Source of the DNA: Streptomyces sp. MMG1121
GTDB taxonomy: Bacteria; Actinomycetota; Actinomycetes; Streptomycetales; Streptomycetaceae
NCBI RefSeq assembly: GCF_001280015.1
Contig: NZ_LGDV01000251.1
Coordinates: 310,001-374,000 of the forward strand
Direction: 5' to 3'
Length of the DNA stretch: 64,000 nucleotides
The translations under genes were made by a program, and so were the position numbers. Under the pieces are notes generated by a model. It searched no databases. It was not told the origin of the DNA and saw only the letters and a program-made list of their open reading frames with translations. Shown one piece after another: positions 49,970 to 58,637 of the stretch. Position 1 is the first letter of the stretch. Each line of letters opens with the position of its first letter.

Positions 49970-50973
49970 GTGAAGTTCAGAAAGCGAACGCTGGAAATGC
50001 TCGGCGACCTCATTTGCGGGAACCTCGGTGCAGCTGATCCTCAAGCTGATGCCGAGCCTGCTTACTTCCCGTATCGCTCGAGCATGTACATCACCCAGTT
50101 CTTCGCGGAACTCGACATGGATTGGGAGCACGGCGGTTCGACGCGCCACCGCTGGGTCGCGGGGGTGCTGGAACAATTGTTGGCGGAGCCGCACGAGGGG
50201 GCCTGCGCAGCCGCCGGATTCTTTCTGCAGGGTGATTGACCACCTGATGAATCCGGCGGATGCCCTCAATGAGGGTCTCGACCGGCCCAATGCCCTGCGT
50301 TTGCTGAACAATGCGCTCGCCCGCGAGGGGTTCGAAGCCTTCTACGGGGAGGACAAGCACTGCTACCTGCGGCACATCGGAACGAAACACTGTCTCGGTG
50401 TTGGCCAAGAACCCGCATCGTCCTCTGAGCGTCGCCGAGATGCAGCGACGTACAGCACTTGCCGCGTTCTTGGACACGTGCAGTGAGGATGCACTCAATG
50501 AGAAAGTGCTGCTGCCGCTGTTCCGGCAACTGGGCTTTCACCGGATCACTGCAGCCGGGCACCGGGACAAGGCGCTGGAGTACGGCAAGGACATCTGGAT
50601 GCGTTACACCCTGCCGACCCAGCACTTCCTGTACTTCGGCATCCAGGTGAAGCGCGGCAAACTGGACGCTACCGGAAAGTCCAGGGCGGGCAATGCCAAC
50701 ATCGCTGAAATCCACAATCAGGCTCTGATGATGCTGGCGCACGAGATCTTCGACCCCGAGACCAACCGGCGCGTCCTCGTCGACCATGCGTTCATCGTGG
50801 CCGGCGGGGAGATCACCAAAGCTGCACGCAACTGGTTGGGCAACGCGTCGGACGCGGCGAAGCGGAGCCAGATCATGTTCATGGATCGCGAAGACATCCT
50901 GAACCAGTTCGTGGTGACCAACCTGCCGCTTCCCGCAGGGATACTGCCAGGTCAGATGCCATCCGGCTCTTAA
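49970..50973 (+). pseudogene. AbiJ-like N-terminal domain plus restriction-endonuclease-like protein, frameshifted twice
   Basis: Read across two single-base shifts, the gene encodes about 333 residues. It starts VKFRKRTLEMLGDLICGN at a GTG (GGGAGGGG upstream). The first third (YFPYRSSMYITQFFAELD, STRHRWVAGVLEQL) fits the AbiJ-NTD type of abortive-infection domain. The last half has EYGKDIWMR then YFGIQVKRGKLD, the D and QxK of a PD-(D/E)xK nuclease core. Frame is lost at the G-run 50197-50201 and at AAA 50385-50387; removing one base at each restores HEGPAQPPDSFCRVI and RHIGTNTVSVLAKN. GC content is lower than in its neighbours, suggesting transfer. Probably an old phage-defence gene, or intact if those bases are sequencing errors. 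Confidence 0.72.
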
Positions 50974-51761
50974 CGCTTCCGTCGACGTCCGCCCTTACTG
51001 ACAGGTGCTCGGCCAGTGGCCGGCGCGCCCGCTGCGGCCGTGTCCGTCTGCGGACCGGGCCGGTCTGCCGAGACGACCAGGGCGGCGAGGAGCGTGGTGA
51101 CCGGCACCGAGGCCACCAGGCCGATCGAGCCCACCAGTGTGCGCACGATCTCTTCGGCGACCAGCTCGCTGTTGGCGACCGTGGTCACGCCGCTCTGGGC
51201 GATGGAGAAGAGGAGCAGCAGTGGCAGAGCGGCGCCGGCGTAGGCGAGGACGAGGGTGTTGACGATGGAGGCGATGTGGTCGCGGCCGATGCGGATGCCT
51301 GCCCGGTACAGTCCGCGCCAGCCCATCGTGGGGTTGGCGTCGTGCAGTTCCCAGACGGCCGACGTCTGGGTCACGGTGACGTCGTCGAGCACGCCGAGGG
51401 AGCCGATGATGACGCCGGCGAGCAGGAGTCCGCTCATGTCGAGCTTCGGGTACAGGCCGTGGATCAGCCCGGTTTGGTCGTCGGTGTTGCCGGTGAGGGC
51501 GGCCCAGCCGATGAACGCCGAGCCCAGGATGCCGATCAGCGCCAGTGAGAGCAGGGTGCCGAGTACTGCCACCGAGGTGGGGGCCGACAGGCCGTGGCAC
51601 ATGTACAGGGCGATCAGCATGATGGCGCTCGACCCGACCACCGCGACCAGCAGCGGGTTCGAGCCCCGCAGGACCGCCGGCAGGATGAAGAAGTTCAGCA
51701 CCAGGAAGCTGATGGCCAGTGCGACCAGTGCCATGACGCCGCGCAGTCGGCCGACCACCAC
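50970..51761 (-). CDS. YibE/F-family membrane protein, N-terminally truncated
   Basis: A 263-residue protein with six to seven membrane helices, including VVGSSAIMLIALYMCHG, SVAVLGTLLSLALIGILG, GVIIGSLGVLDDVTVTQ and PLLLLFSIAQSG, all typical of the YibE/F family. Full family members have about 150 more residues at the N-terminus, with a first helix and a soluble domain; here the frame opens in mid-protein with a weak GTG start. The missing part is not found upstream. It ends overlapping the AbiJ-like gene by 4 bp. Probably a partial, non-functional copy, though a short product could still be made. Function of the family is unknown. Confidence 0.65.
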   Translation of the reverse strand: MVVGRLRGVMALVALAISFLVLNFFILPAVLRGSNPLLVAVVGSSAIMLIALYMCHGLSAPTSVAVLGTLLSLALIGILGSAFIGWAALTGNTDDQTGLIHGLYPKLDMSGLLLAGVIIGSLGVLDDVTVTQTSAVWELHDANPTMGWRGLYRAGIRIGRDHIASIVNTLVLAYAGAALPLLLLFSIAQSGVTTVANSELVAEEIVRTLVGSIGLVASVPVTTLLAALVVSADRPGPQTDTAAAGAPATGRAPVSKGGRRRKR

Positions 51762-52412
51762 GTCGTCTCCCTCGCGGTTGTCCGTGCCCCCTCCGAGGCC
51801 GGTCCTGCGCGGCGGCTCTGAGGAAGAGTACGGGAACGGTTGCGCCGTGGTCTCAGTCCGACCGCCGCCAGAAGACCGAGCGTTCTGCTCACTACATCTG
51901 GATCACGAACTTCTTCATCGGCCACATCTTCCGCACGGCCCCCCAGGGGGCGTGCCGCGAAACTCCCGTCGCCGTTGGAAGAGCACGGCTCCTCTGCGGG
52001 TGTGCGGCGGGGCGCGAAGGGGCGTTGTCGGGCCGTAGATCCGTTCGCGCGCTTGCGGTTGCCGTGCAGCCCGGAAGGGAGTTCAGGCTGATCAGCAGAA
52101 TGAGCCCCCTCACGGAAGATGCTATCGAGACCCACCAGGGCTAACTCTGGGCACAACGCCAGGCCAGCACACGCCGGCCCCCATGAGGGGACCAACCGCA
52201 TTCTATGGAGAAGCAAAGAATTCGGCCCGGTACTGCCCGGTAGGCCCCGTTCCGGTCTACGTTCCCCTGGCGTCCTGTCATGTCACGCTCACCCGGCGTG
52301 CAGGGCGCGTGCGAGTGTCATGCTCCTGACTGCGCGGTTCCACCGCCGCTACGCGCAATCACGGGCCTGCCCATCCAGTGCGATACCCCACGTCTACCGG
52401 AGGCAGTACCCC
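51762..52412. other. Gene-free stretch with promoter before the S53 peptidase
   Basis: 651 bp where I can support no gene. The plus-strand end carries the upstream region of the peptidase gene (CCGGAGG ribosome-binding site at about 52398-52404). The left part is where the missing 5' half of the YibE/F gene would be expected but is absent. Confidence 0.5.
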
Positions 52413-54485
52413 ATGCGTGAGTCACGCCCGAGCGGGCGGAGACGGAGTCTGCGAAGACTCGTCGCCGTCGCCTTCCCCGCCCTCACTCTGACCGTCGCCG
52501 GATTCACCGCCGCACCGACGGCCGGCGCCCAGCCTGCCGCGCCCCGCCCCCAGACCTCCAAGGTCACGCAGAACAACAAGGCGCTGACCGCTCCCGAGCG
52601 GCAGACCTATCACTCCACCGGCAAGGCCGGCCAGAAGGTGCCGACCCAGCACCTGTGCGCCACCGCCGAGCCGGGTCATGCGTCCTGCTTCGCCCAGCGC
52701 CGCACCGACATCATCAAGCAGCGCCTCACCTCGGCGCTCGCCGCCGCGGCCCCCTCCGGCCTCTCCCCGGCCAATCTCCACAGCGCTTACAACCTGCCCA
52801 CCTCGGCCGGTTCGGGCATGACCGTCGGCATCGTCGACGCCTACAACGACCCCAACGCCGAGTCGGACCTGGCCACTTACCGCTCGACCTACGGCCTGTC
52901 GTCCTGCACCAAGGCCAACGGCTGCTTCAAGCAGGTCAGCCAGACCGGTTCCACCACCTCGCTGCCGACCAACGACAGCGGGTGGGCCGGTGAAGAGATG
53001 CTCGACATCGACATGGTCAGCGCGGTCTGCCCGAACTGCAGCATCATCCTGGTCGAGGCCAACTCCGCGAGCATGGCCGACCTCGGCGCCGCCGAGAACG
53101 AGGCCGTCTCGCTCGGCGCCAAGTTCGTCTCCAACAGCTGGGGCGGCTCCGAGGACTCCTCCCAGACCAGCAACGACACCTCCTACTTCAAGCACCCGGG
53201 CGTCGCCATCACCGTCTCCTCCGGTGACTCCGCCTACGGCGCCGAGTACCCGGCCACGTCGCAGTACGTGACGGCCGTCGGCGGCACCGCGCTCAGCACC
53301 GCCTCCAACTCCCGGGGCTGGAGCGAGTCGGTGTGGCACACCAACTCCACCGAGGGCACCGGCTCCGGCTGCTCGGCCTACGACCCGAAGCCGAGCTGGC
53401 AGACCGACTCCGGCTGCTCCAAGCGCATGGAGGCCGACGTCTCCGCGGTTGCCGACCCGGCCACCGGTGTGGCGGTCTACGACACCTACGGCGGCTCCGG
53501 CTGGGCGGTCTACGGCGGCACCAGCGCCAGCTCGCCGATCATCGCCTCGGTGTACGCCCTCTCGGGCACCCCGGGCGCGAGCGACTACCCGGCGAAGTAC
53601 CCGTACTCCCACACAAGCAACCTGTACGACGTGACCAGCGGCAACAACGGCAGCTGCTCCCCGTCGTACTTCTGCACCGCGGGCACCGGCTACGACGGCC
53701 CGACCGGGTGGGGCACCCCGAACGGCACCACCGCCTTCACCGCCGGCAGTTCCAGCGGCAACACGGTGACCGTCACCAACCCGGGCAGCCAGTCGACCAC
53801 CACGGGAAGCTCGGTGAGCCTGCAGATCAAGGCCAGCGACAGCGCGGGCGCGGCCCTGACCTACAGCGCGAGCGGCCTGCCGACGGGTCTGTCCATCAAC
53901 AGTTCCACCGGGCTGATCTCGGGTACGGCGTCCACCGCGGGCACCTACCAGGTGACGGCCACGGCGAAGGATTCCACCGGCGCTTCCGGCTCGACGTCCT
54001 TCACCTGGACCGTCGGCTCCTCCGGCGGCACCTGCTCCGGCTCCCAGCTGCTGGCCAACCCGGGCTTCGAGTCGGGCAGCACCGGCTGGAGCGCGACCAG
54101 CGGGGTCATCACCAACGACACCGGTGAGGCGGCGCACGGTGGCTCGTACTACGCCTGGCTCGACGGCTACGGCTCCTCGCACACCGACACGCTGTCCCAG
54201 TCGGTGACGATCCCGGCCGGCTGCAAGGCCACGCTCACCTTCTACCTGCACATCGATACCGCCGAGACCACCACCAGCACCCAGTACGACAAGCTGACGG
54301 TGACCGCCGGTTCGACCACCCTGGCGACGTACTCGAACCTCAACCACAACTCCGGGTACGCGCAGAAGACCTTCGACGTGTCCTCGCTGGCGGGCCAGAC
54401 GGTCACCCTGAAGTTCAACGGCGTGGAGGACTCCTCGCTGCAGACCAGCTTCGTCGTCGACGACACCGCCCTGACGACCAGCTGA
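52413..54485 (+). CDS. Secreted sedolisin-like (S53) serine-carboxyl peptidase with Ig-like and C-terminal beta domains
   Basis: A 690-residue exported protein. A twin-arginine-like basic start and hydrophobic stretch (residues 1-35) end near PTAGAQPAA, a signal peptide. The peptidase core spans about 115-450. The S53 catalytic residues are visible: Glu194 and Asp198 in [11 protein letters not shown], Asp272 in SSGDSAYG, Ser371 in [10 protein letters not shown] cadherin/putative-Ig domain follows at about 450-540 ([21 protein letters not shown]), then a carbohydrate-binding-like beta-sandwich at 545-690. Such enzymes degrade proteins outside the cell at low pH. GGAGG lies 8 bases before the ATG. 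A hairpin terminator follows. Confidence 0.9.
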   Translation: MRESRPSGRRRSLRRLVAVAFPALTLTVAGFTAAPTAGAQPAAPRPQTSKVTQNNKALTAPERQTYHSTGKAGQKVPTQHLCATAEPGHASCFAQRRTDIIKQRLTSALAAAAPSGLSPANLHSAYNLPTSAGSGMTVGIVDAYNDPNAESDLATYRSTYGLSSCTKANGCFKQVSQTGSTTSLPTNDSGWAGEEMLDIDMVSAVCPNCSIILVEANSASMADLGAAENEAVSLGAKFVSNSWGGSEDSSQTSNDTSYFKHPGVAITVSSGDSAYGAEYPATSQYVTAVGGTALSTASNSRGWSESVWHTNSTEGTGSGCSAYDPKPSWQTDSGCSKRMEADVSAVADPATGVAVYDTYGGSGWAVYGGTSASSPIIASVYALSGTPGASDYPAKYPYSHTSNLYDVTSGNNGSCSPSYFCTAGTGYDGPTGWGTPNGTTAFTAGSSSGNTVTVTNPGSQSTTTGSSVSLQIKASDSAGAALTYSASGLPTGLSINSSTGLISGTASTAGTYQVTATAKDSTGASGSTSFTWTVGSSGGTCSGSQLLANPGFESGSTGWSATSGVITNDTGEAAHGGSYYAWLDGYGSSHTDTLSQSVTIPAGCKATLTFYLHIDTAETTTSTQYDKLTVTAGSTTLATYSNLNHNSGYAQKTFDVSSLAGQTVTLKFNGVEDSSLQTSFVVDDTALTTS

Positions 54486-54506
54486 TCCGCATCCTGTGAC
54501 AAGGGT

Positions 54507-54535
54507 CCCGCACGTGGAAGCCGTCCACGTGCGGG
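54507..54535 (+). terminator. Hairpin after the S53 peptidase
   Basis: A perfect 12-bp stem (arm CCCGCACGTGGA at 54507-54518, paired with 54524-54535) and a 5-nt loop, 22 bp past the stop. It also lies just beyond the minus-strand S14 gene end. Confidence 0.75.
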
Positions 54536-54598
54536 GTGGGCCGTACCCACCGGCTCGTCGCAGAACGCCACGAACCGGTGCCGCCGCCCGCCCGCCGT

Positions 54599-54991
54599 TC
54601 AGAGTGGCGGCAGGCGCGTTCGGAACCGGGCACAGACTCGGGTTGCGTCGCCGGCGCGCCCATGGTGAGCCCCTGGCGTGCCGGGTCGCCAACTGCTGTT
54701 GGTCACGCCAGGGAGCTCGCCCGCGTGAGCCATCTCGCGTACGCGGATGCGGGACAGGCCGAAGGCGCGCAGATAGCCGCGGGGGCGGCCGTCCACGGAG
54801 TCGCGATTGCGCAGGCGGGTGGCGCTGGCGTCGCGAGGATGCCGGCGTAGTTCCCGCTGGGCGGCGGCGCGATCCTCGTCGGAGCTTCCGGGGAACGCGC
54901 TGATCGCCTTCAATGCGGCGCGGCGCGCGGCGTATCGGGCCACGATGAGGCGCCGCTGCTCGTTCTTCGCGATCTTGCTCTTCTTCGCCAT
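54599..54991 (-). CDS. rpsN: 30S ribosomal protein S14, zinc-independent form, with C-terminal extension
   Basis: A 130-residue protein starting [14 protein letters not shown]. It lacks the CxxC pairs of zinc-binding S14, so it is the long, zinc-free type expressed under zinc shortage. The core ends at GVTNSSW (residue 101), where relatives stop. Here codon 102 is CGA, not TGA (54686-54688), and the frame runs 29 residues further (starting [10 protein letters not shown]). The gene directly follows rpmB, whose stop shares bases with its ATG, and both are controlled from the Zur-box-like site at 55273. Confidence 0.9.
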   Translation of the reverse strand: MAKKSKIAKNEQRRLIVARYAARRAALKAISAFPGSSDEDRAAAQRELRRHPRDASATRLRNRDSVDGRPRGYLRAFGLSRIRVREMAHAGELPGVTNSSWRPGTPGAHHGRAGDATRVCARFRTRLPPL

Positions 54992-55227
54992 CAGACCTTC
55001 CCTCCACGGGCGCGGATGCGGGCCACCGCGGCCTCGATGCCGATCGTGTCGACCGTCTTGATGCCCTTGGCCGAGAGTGTGAGCCGGACGTGGCGGCCTT
55101 CGCTCGGCAGCCAGTAGCGCTTGCTCTGGACGTTGGGGTCGAAACGGCGCTTGCTGCGCCGGTGCGAGTGGGAGATGTGATGGCCGAAGCCGGGCTGTCG
55201 GCCGGTGAGTTGGCAGTGGGCGGACAT
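54991..55227 (-). CDS. rpmB: 50S ribosomal protein L28, zinc-independent paralogue
   Basis: A 78-residue protein, [20 protein letters not shown] at the start and [17 protein letters not shown] near the end. Only one Cys (residue 5) is present where zinc-binding L28 has CxxC twice, so it is the C-minus form. In Mycobacterium the matching gene sits in a Zur-controlled operon with L33, S14 and S18 paralogues. The start at 55227 has AGGAGG a few bases upstream. It overlaps the S14 gene start (TGATG). Confidence 0.93.
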   Translation of the reverse strand: MSAHCQLTGRQPGFGHHISHSHRRSKRRFDPNVQSKRYWLPSEGRHVRLTLSAKGIKTVDTIGIEAAVARIRARGGKV

Positions 55228-55272
55228 GGCTGTTCCTCCTTGGGGTGGATGCAGCAGCACACTAGCGTCAGA

Positions 55273-55287
55273 TGAAAATGAAAACCA
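55273..55287. promoter_or_regulatory. Zur-box-like site between rpmB and rpmG
   Basis: TGAAAATGAAAACCA agrees at about 11 of 15 positions with the known Streptomyces Zur palindrome (TGAAAATGATTTTCA). It lies in the 81-bp space between the divergent L28 and L33 genes and can control both. Confidence 0.7.
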
Positions 55288-55308
55288 ATCTCGTGTATGG
55301 TGCTGTTC

Positions 55309-55473
55309 ATGGCCCGTAACGAACTGCGCCCGGTCATCAAGCTGAGGTCCACCGCCGGTACCGGCTACACCTACGTGACCCGCAAGAACCGCCGTAACAA
55401 CCCCGACCGTCTGACGCTGCGCAAGTACGACCCGGTCGTCGGCCGCCACGTCGACTTCCGTGAGGAGCGATGA
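55309..55473 (+). CDS. rpmG: 50S ribosomal protein L33, zinc-independent paralogue
   Basis: A 54-residue protein, [20 protein letters not shown] at the start and [12 protein letters not shown] at the end. It has no cysteines, so it is the zinc-free type. It is the first gene of a plus-strand set, overlapping the L31 gene at its stop (ATGA) and preceded 22 bp upstream by the Zur-box-like site. Confidence 0.93.
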   Translation: MARNELRPVIKLRSTAGTGYTYVTRKNRRNNPDRLTLRKYDPVVGRHVDFREER

Positions 55474-55736
55474 GAGCCGTGAAGCCCGGTATCCACCCCG
55501 AGTACCGCCCGGTCGTCTTCCGTGACCGGGCCGCCGACTACGCCTTCCTCACCCGGTCCACGGCCACGAGCGACAAGACCGTCGAGTGGGAGGACGGCAA
55601 CACCTATCCGGTCATCGACGTCGAGATCTCCTCGGCGAGCCATCCCTTCTACACCGGCACCCAGCGGGTCCTGGACACCGCGGGGCGGGTCGAGCGCTTC
55701 GAACGGCGGTACGGACGCGGACGGAGCGAGCCGTGA
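55470..55736 (+). CDS. rpmE2: 50S ribosomal protein L31 type B (zinc-independent)
   Basis: An 88-residue protein starting [19 protein letters not shown], with [20 protein letters not shown] in the middle. It lacks the CxxC of L31 type A, so it is the YtiA/RpmE2 type that replaces the zinc-binding form under zinc shortage. Start at the ATG overlapping the L33 stop; its own stop overlaps the GTG of the next gene (GTGA). One operon. Confidence 0.93.
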   Translation: MRAVKPGIHPEYRPVVFRDRAADYAFLTRSTATSDKTVEWEDGNTYPVIDVEISSASHPFYTGTQRVLDTAGRVERFERRYGRGRSEP

Positions 55737-56911
55737 ACCGGGACGAGGCGCGGCTGCCGGTGGCGATCGTCGGCGGGTTGCACGCGGACGCCCGCCGGGC
55801 TGCCGTCGAGGAGATCCTGCGTACGGTCCCCGGATCGGTCGCGCTGCACCACGACCTGACGTCCGCCGTCGACAGTGCCGTGCACCGCACGGTGCGCGAC
55901 GCCGGCGGCCTGCTGGGCAGTGGCGACGCACCCCTGGTGAACGACTGCGCGTGCTGCGCGCTGCGCGAGGATCTCGTCCCCGAACTGCTGCGGCTCGCAG
56001 CGGAGGGAACCTACCGGCTGGCCGTCGTGGAACTGTGGGACTCCGTCGAGCCCCAGGCCATGGCCGGAGTCATCGCCGCCGCGGGCGCGCCGCTGGCCCT
56101 GACCGGGGTCGCCAGCGCAGTCGACCCGGCCCTCGTCCTGCCGTATCTGTCCAACGGCGACGACTTGGCCGACGTCGGCCTCGCCGCCGCGCCGACCGAC
56201 CAGCGCACCGTGGCCGACACCTTCGCACGTCAGCTGGAGTACCCCACGGTGATCGCCCTGGTCGAGGACGGCTCTCGTGGGGAGGCCGGCGAGTGTGCCG
56301 ACGACGGCGATCGCGCCTTGCTTGCACAGCTCACACCCGGCGCACGACCGGTACGAGCGGAGAGCGCCGGCGTCCTGGGGGCCGCCCTGCAGGCGGGGTT
56401 CGACGTGGCAGCGGCCGCCGCCCGCCTGCATCCCGCGTGCGCGCTGCTGCCGCAGGAGTGCGACGAGCACGGCGTGAGCACTCTCGTCTGGCGGCGCGAA
56501 CGGCCCTTCCACCCGCAACGCCTCTACGCCGCGCTTGAGGACCTCACCTGCGCCGCCGCCCGCAGCCGTGGGCGCTTCTGGCTGGCCGACCGTCCCGACA
56601 CGCTGCTGTCGTGGGACGCTGCGGTCGGCGCGCTGTGCGTGGAGTCGGCCGGACCCTGGCTGGCTGCCCTGCCCGAGGCCGCCTGGGAGATGGTTCCGGC
56701 CGAACGACGCGTCGCGGCCTCTCTGGACTGGCACCCCGAGCACGGTGACCGCTGCCAGCACCTCACCTTCACCTCGCCCGGCCTGGACCGCGACGGCCTG
56801 TCGGCCCTGCTCGACTCGTGCCTGCTCACCGACGACGAGTACGCGGCGGGCAGGGACGGATGGAGGCAACTGCCTCACGCCTTCGACGACTTGCTCGACT
56901 CGGTGGCCTGA
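55733..56911 (+). CDS. COG0523-like (CobW/ZNG-type) protein with a ruined P-loop
   Basis: A 392-residue homologue of the COG0523 metallochaperone GTPases. The CxCC metal motif is kept ([18 protein letters not shown], cysteines 72, 74, 75), and the C-terminal CobW_C domain is recognisable ([13 protein letters not shown]). The Walker A GxxGxGKT is gone: residues 14-23 are [10 protein letters not shown]. The protein therefore probably cannot bind or hydrolyse GTP as usual, and may act as a passive zinc-binding or regulatory partner for the intact COG0523 protein at 58638. It overlaps the L31 gene and is upstream of S18, all in the Zur-type operon. Confidence 0.85.
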   Translation: MNRDEARLPVAIVGGLHADARRAAVEEILRTVPGSVALHHDLTSAVDSAVHRTVRDAGGLLGSGDAPLVNDCACCALREDLVPELLRLAAEGTYRLAVVELWDSVEPQAMAGVIAAAGAPLALTGVASAVDPALVLPYLSNGDDLADVGLAAAPTDQRTVADTFARQLEYPTVIALVEDGSRGEAGECADDGDRALLAQLTPGARPVRAESAGVLGAALQAGFDVAAAAARLHPACALLPQECDEHGVSTLVWRRERPFHPQRLYAALEDLTCAAARSRGRFWLADRPDTLLSWDAAVGALCVESAGPWLAALPEAAWEMVPAERRVAASLDWHPEHGDRCQHLTFTSPGLDRDGLSALLDSCLLTDDEYAAGRDGWRQLPHAFDDLLDSVA

Positions 56912-56984
56912 CCCCCTGCCCGCCCAACGGCCCGCATGCCCGACCACATCCCATCGAGACCCTAGAGAGAGGACCACCCCGACC

Positions 56985-57226
56985 GTGCCCCGAAACAAGA
57001 CCACCCGGCGGCAGACGGCCAAGCGTCAGTGCGTCACCCGCTGGACGCCGCCGGCGTCACGTACGTCGACTACAAGGACACCGATCTGCTGCGGAAGTTC
57101 ATCTCCGACCGCGGAGAGATCCGCAGTCGTCGGGTGACCCACGTGACGCGTCAGCAGCAGCGGCAGATAGCGCAGGCCATCAAGAACGCACGCGAGATGG
57201 CGCTCCTGCCCTACAGTTCCCGATAG
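56985..57226 (+). pseudogene. rpsR: 30S ribosomal protein S18, zinc-independent paralogue, frameshifted
   Basis: The start is in one frame (GTG at 56985, [15 protein letters not shown]) and the body is in another ([38 protein letters not shown], ending [11 protein letters not shown]). One base is missing near 57027-57035. With it restored the protein would be about 79 residues and of the cysteine-poor type typical of Zur operons. As it stands either the gene is dead or a shorter 65-residue product is made from the GTG at 57029, which has only a weak ribosome site. It follows the COG0523-like gene on the same strand, 73 bp later. Confidence 0.75.
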
Positions 57227-57526
57227 TCGGCGCACGTCAGCGCCTCTTGCGTACGGGTCCGACGGCGCCGCAACCTGCCTGGCCGTCGTGGCACCCAGCA
57301 CCGGCGGCCAGGCTCCGGACGACCCCAGTGCCCCTTTGGATGCCAGGTCACGGTAACCGTCGCCGGTGCGTCCCCGCTGCGGACTTCCTCCTTGCACGAA
57401 GGTGGGGCATGGGGCTGCCGAGTACCTTGGTGACGTCGCGACGTCCGGCGGCCGTAGGTGCTTCATAGGAAAATCTCAGTTAAGTCGGAGCGCACGTCTC
57501 ACTTTGGTGAGACACAGTGATCACTG
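57227..57526. promoter_or_regulatory. Gene-free region with two palindromes before the protease
   Basis: 300 bp with no supported gene. It carries GTCTCAC-TTTG-GTGAGAC at 57496-57513 and the perfect 12-bp palindrome CAGTGATCACTG at 57515-57526, which ends one base before the ATG. There is no Shine-Dalgarno sequence in the usual place, so the transcript could be leaderless or the palindrome could be an operator or translation-control hairpin. Confidence 0.5.
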
Positions 57527-58357
57527 ATGGAGCGCATCTCACGCATCTTGGTCACCTCGCGTCCCGCGCTGCTCGGCGCCGTGGTGATGCTCACCCTGAC
57601 CTCGTCCGTGGCCGCCGCCAAGGTCAGGCCCAGGCCCTCAGGAGCGTTGTCCGCCCGGAGGGCGGGCCCCGCGGAGCAGGCGGGGCCTCCAACACAGGCC
57701 CTAGGAGCCACCGGCGACGTCGTGGCCAATCGGCAGACGGCGCGGGTCGGCGCGCTGTTCGGCGCGGACCGGGCCGACGACCTGTCCGGCGGGCACCTGT
57801 GCACGGCCTCGGTCGTGCACAGCCCCCAGGGCGACCTCATCGTCACCGCGGCGCACTGCGTGAGCGCCACCGGTACCGACCTGGTGTTCGTGCCGGGCTA
57901 CCGGGACGGGCACGCGCCGTACGGGGTGTGGAAGCTGGGGCACCGCTATCTGCCCGACGGATGGACCAAGGACCAGGAGGAGGACAGCGACCTGGCCTTT
58001 GCCACCGTCGGCGACCAGGGCGGCAAGACGATCGAGGACGTCGTCGGAGCCAACCAGTTCACGACCGGCACGGCCACCGGCGCCACCGCCGTGACCGTCA
58101 TCGGTTACCCCGACTCCCGTGAGACGCCCATCACTTGCACCAACAAGCCGACTTCACAGAGCAGCACCCAGCAGCGCATCGACTGCCCTGCCTTCACTCT
58201 CGGCACCAGCGGCAGCCCCTGGATCAACCCTGAGGGCGAGGTCGTCGGCGTCCTCGGCGGCTACGACGAGGGCGGCGACACCGACGACGTGTCCTACAGC
58301 GTGACACTGGGCAGCCAGGCGGCTGACCTGTACAAGGCCGCGATCAGCGATCCGTGA
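57527..58357 (+). CDS. Secreted trypsin/V8-like serine protease
   Basis: A 276-residue exported protein with a signal peptide (residues 1-31, hydrophobic LLGAVVMLTLTSSVAAA). The triad of the chymotrypsin fold is visible: His110 in VTAAHCV, Asp155 in DSDLAF and Ser228 in GTSGSPW. Two cysteine pairs, 92/111 and 204/220, could form disulfides. The Ser-Gly-Ser-Pro form is closer to V8/glutamyl-endopeptidase-like enzymes than to trypsin. It sits between the two zinc-linked gene sets but has no evident zinc role. Confidence 0.86.
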   Translation: MERISRILVTSRPALLGAVVMLTLTSSVAAAKVRPRPSGALSARRAGPAEQAGPPTQALGATGDVVANRQTARVGALFGADRADDLSGGHLCTASVVHSPQGDLIVTAAHCVSATGTDLVFVPGYRDGHAPYGVWKLGHRYLPDGWTKDQEEDSDLAFATVGDQGGKTIEDVVGANQFTTGTATGATAVTVIGYPDSRETPITCTNKPTSQSSTQQRIDCPAFTLGTSGSPWINPEGEVVGVLGGYDEGGDTDDVSYSVTLGSQAADLYKAAISDP

Positions 58358-58637
58358 TCCGTGCGATGTCCCGTACCTCCCGCCCGTCGCCTTCCCGTTG
58401 TCCGAACTCGCGCATGCGGATGCGGGCACCCGCAGAGGTCAGGTGCCGATGGTCGATGCACGGCCGGCTTGTGACGTCACGGACGCACCCGCACTGGCGA
58501 GGGGACCCGTGTGTCGGCCGGCCTTTCCTCGGAGCGAGCTGTCAGAGCGAGGGCCGCCCGTGTGTCGGCCTCCCGGATCGATGTCCGTGCCGGGCCGGGA
58601 GGCGCCGTGGCTGTGTTCGCCGCCCGGCCCGGGGTCC
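58358..58637. other. Gene-free convergent gap
   Basis: 280 bp with no supported gene between the protease and the minus-strand COG0523 gene. It contains the 14-bp repeat CCCGTGTGTCGGCC at 58506-58519 and again at 58557-58570, but no strong terminator hairpin that I can see. Confidence 0.45.

Noticed and set aside
51650..51680. A tRNA-like GGTTCGA stretch
   Set aside because: It lies within the coding sequence of the YibE/F gene and no cloverleaf forms around it. I found no tRNA or rRNA gene in the window.
52422..55352. A 976-codon frame antisense to the S53 peptidase
   Set aside because: It lies opposite a gene with signal peptide, catalytic residues and family match, and runs through the rpmB/rpmG promoter.
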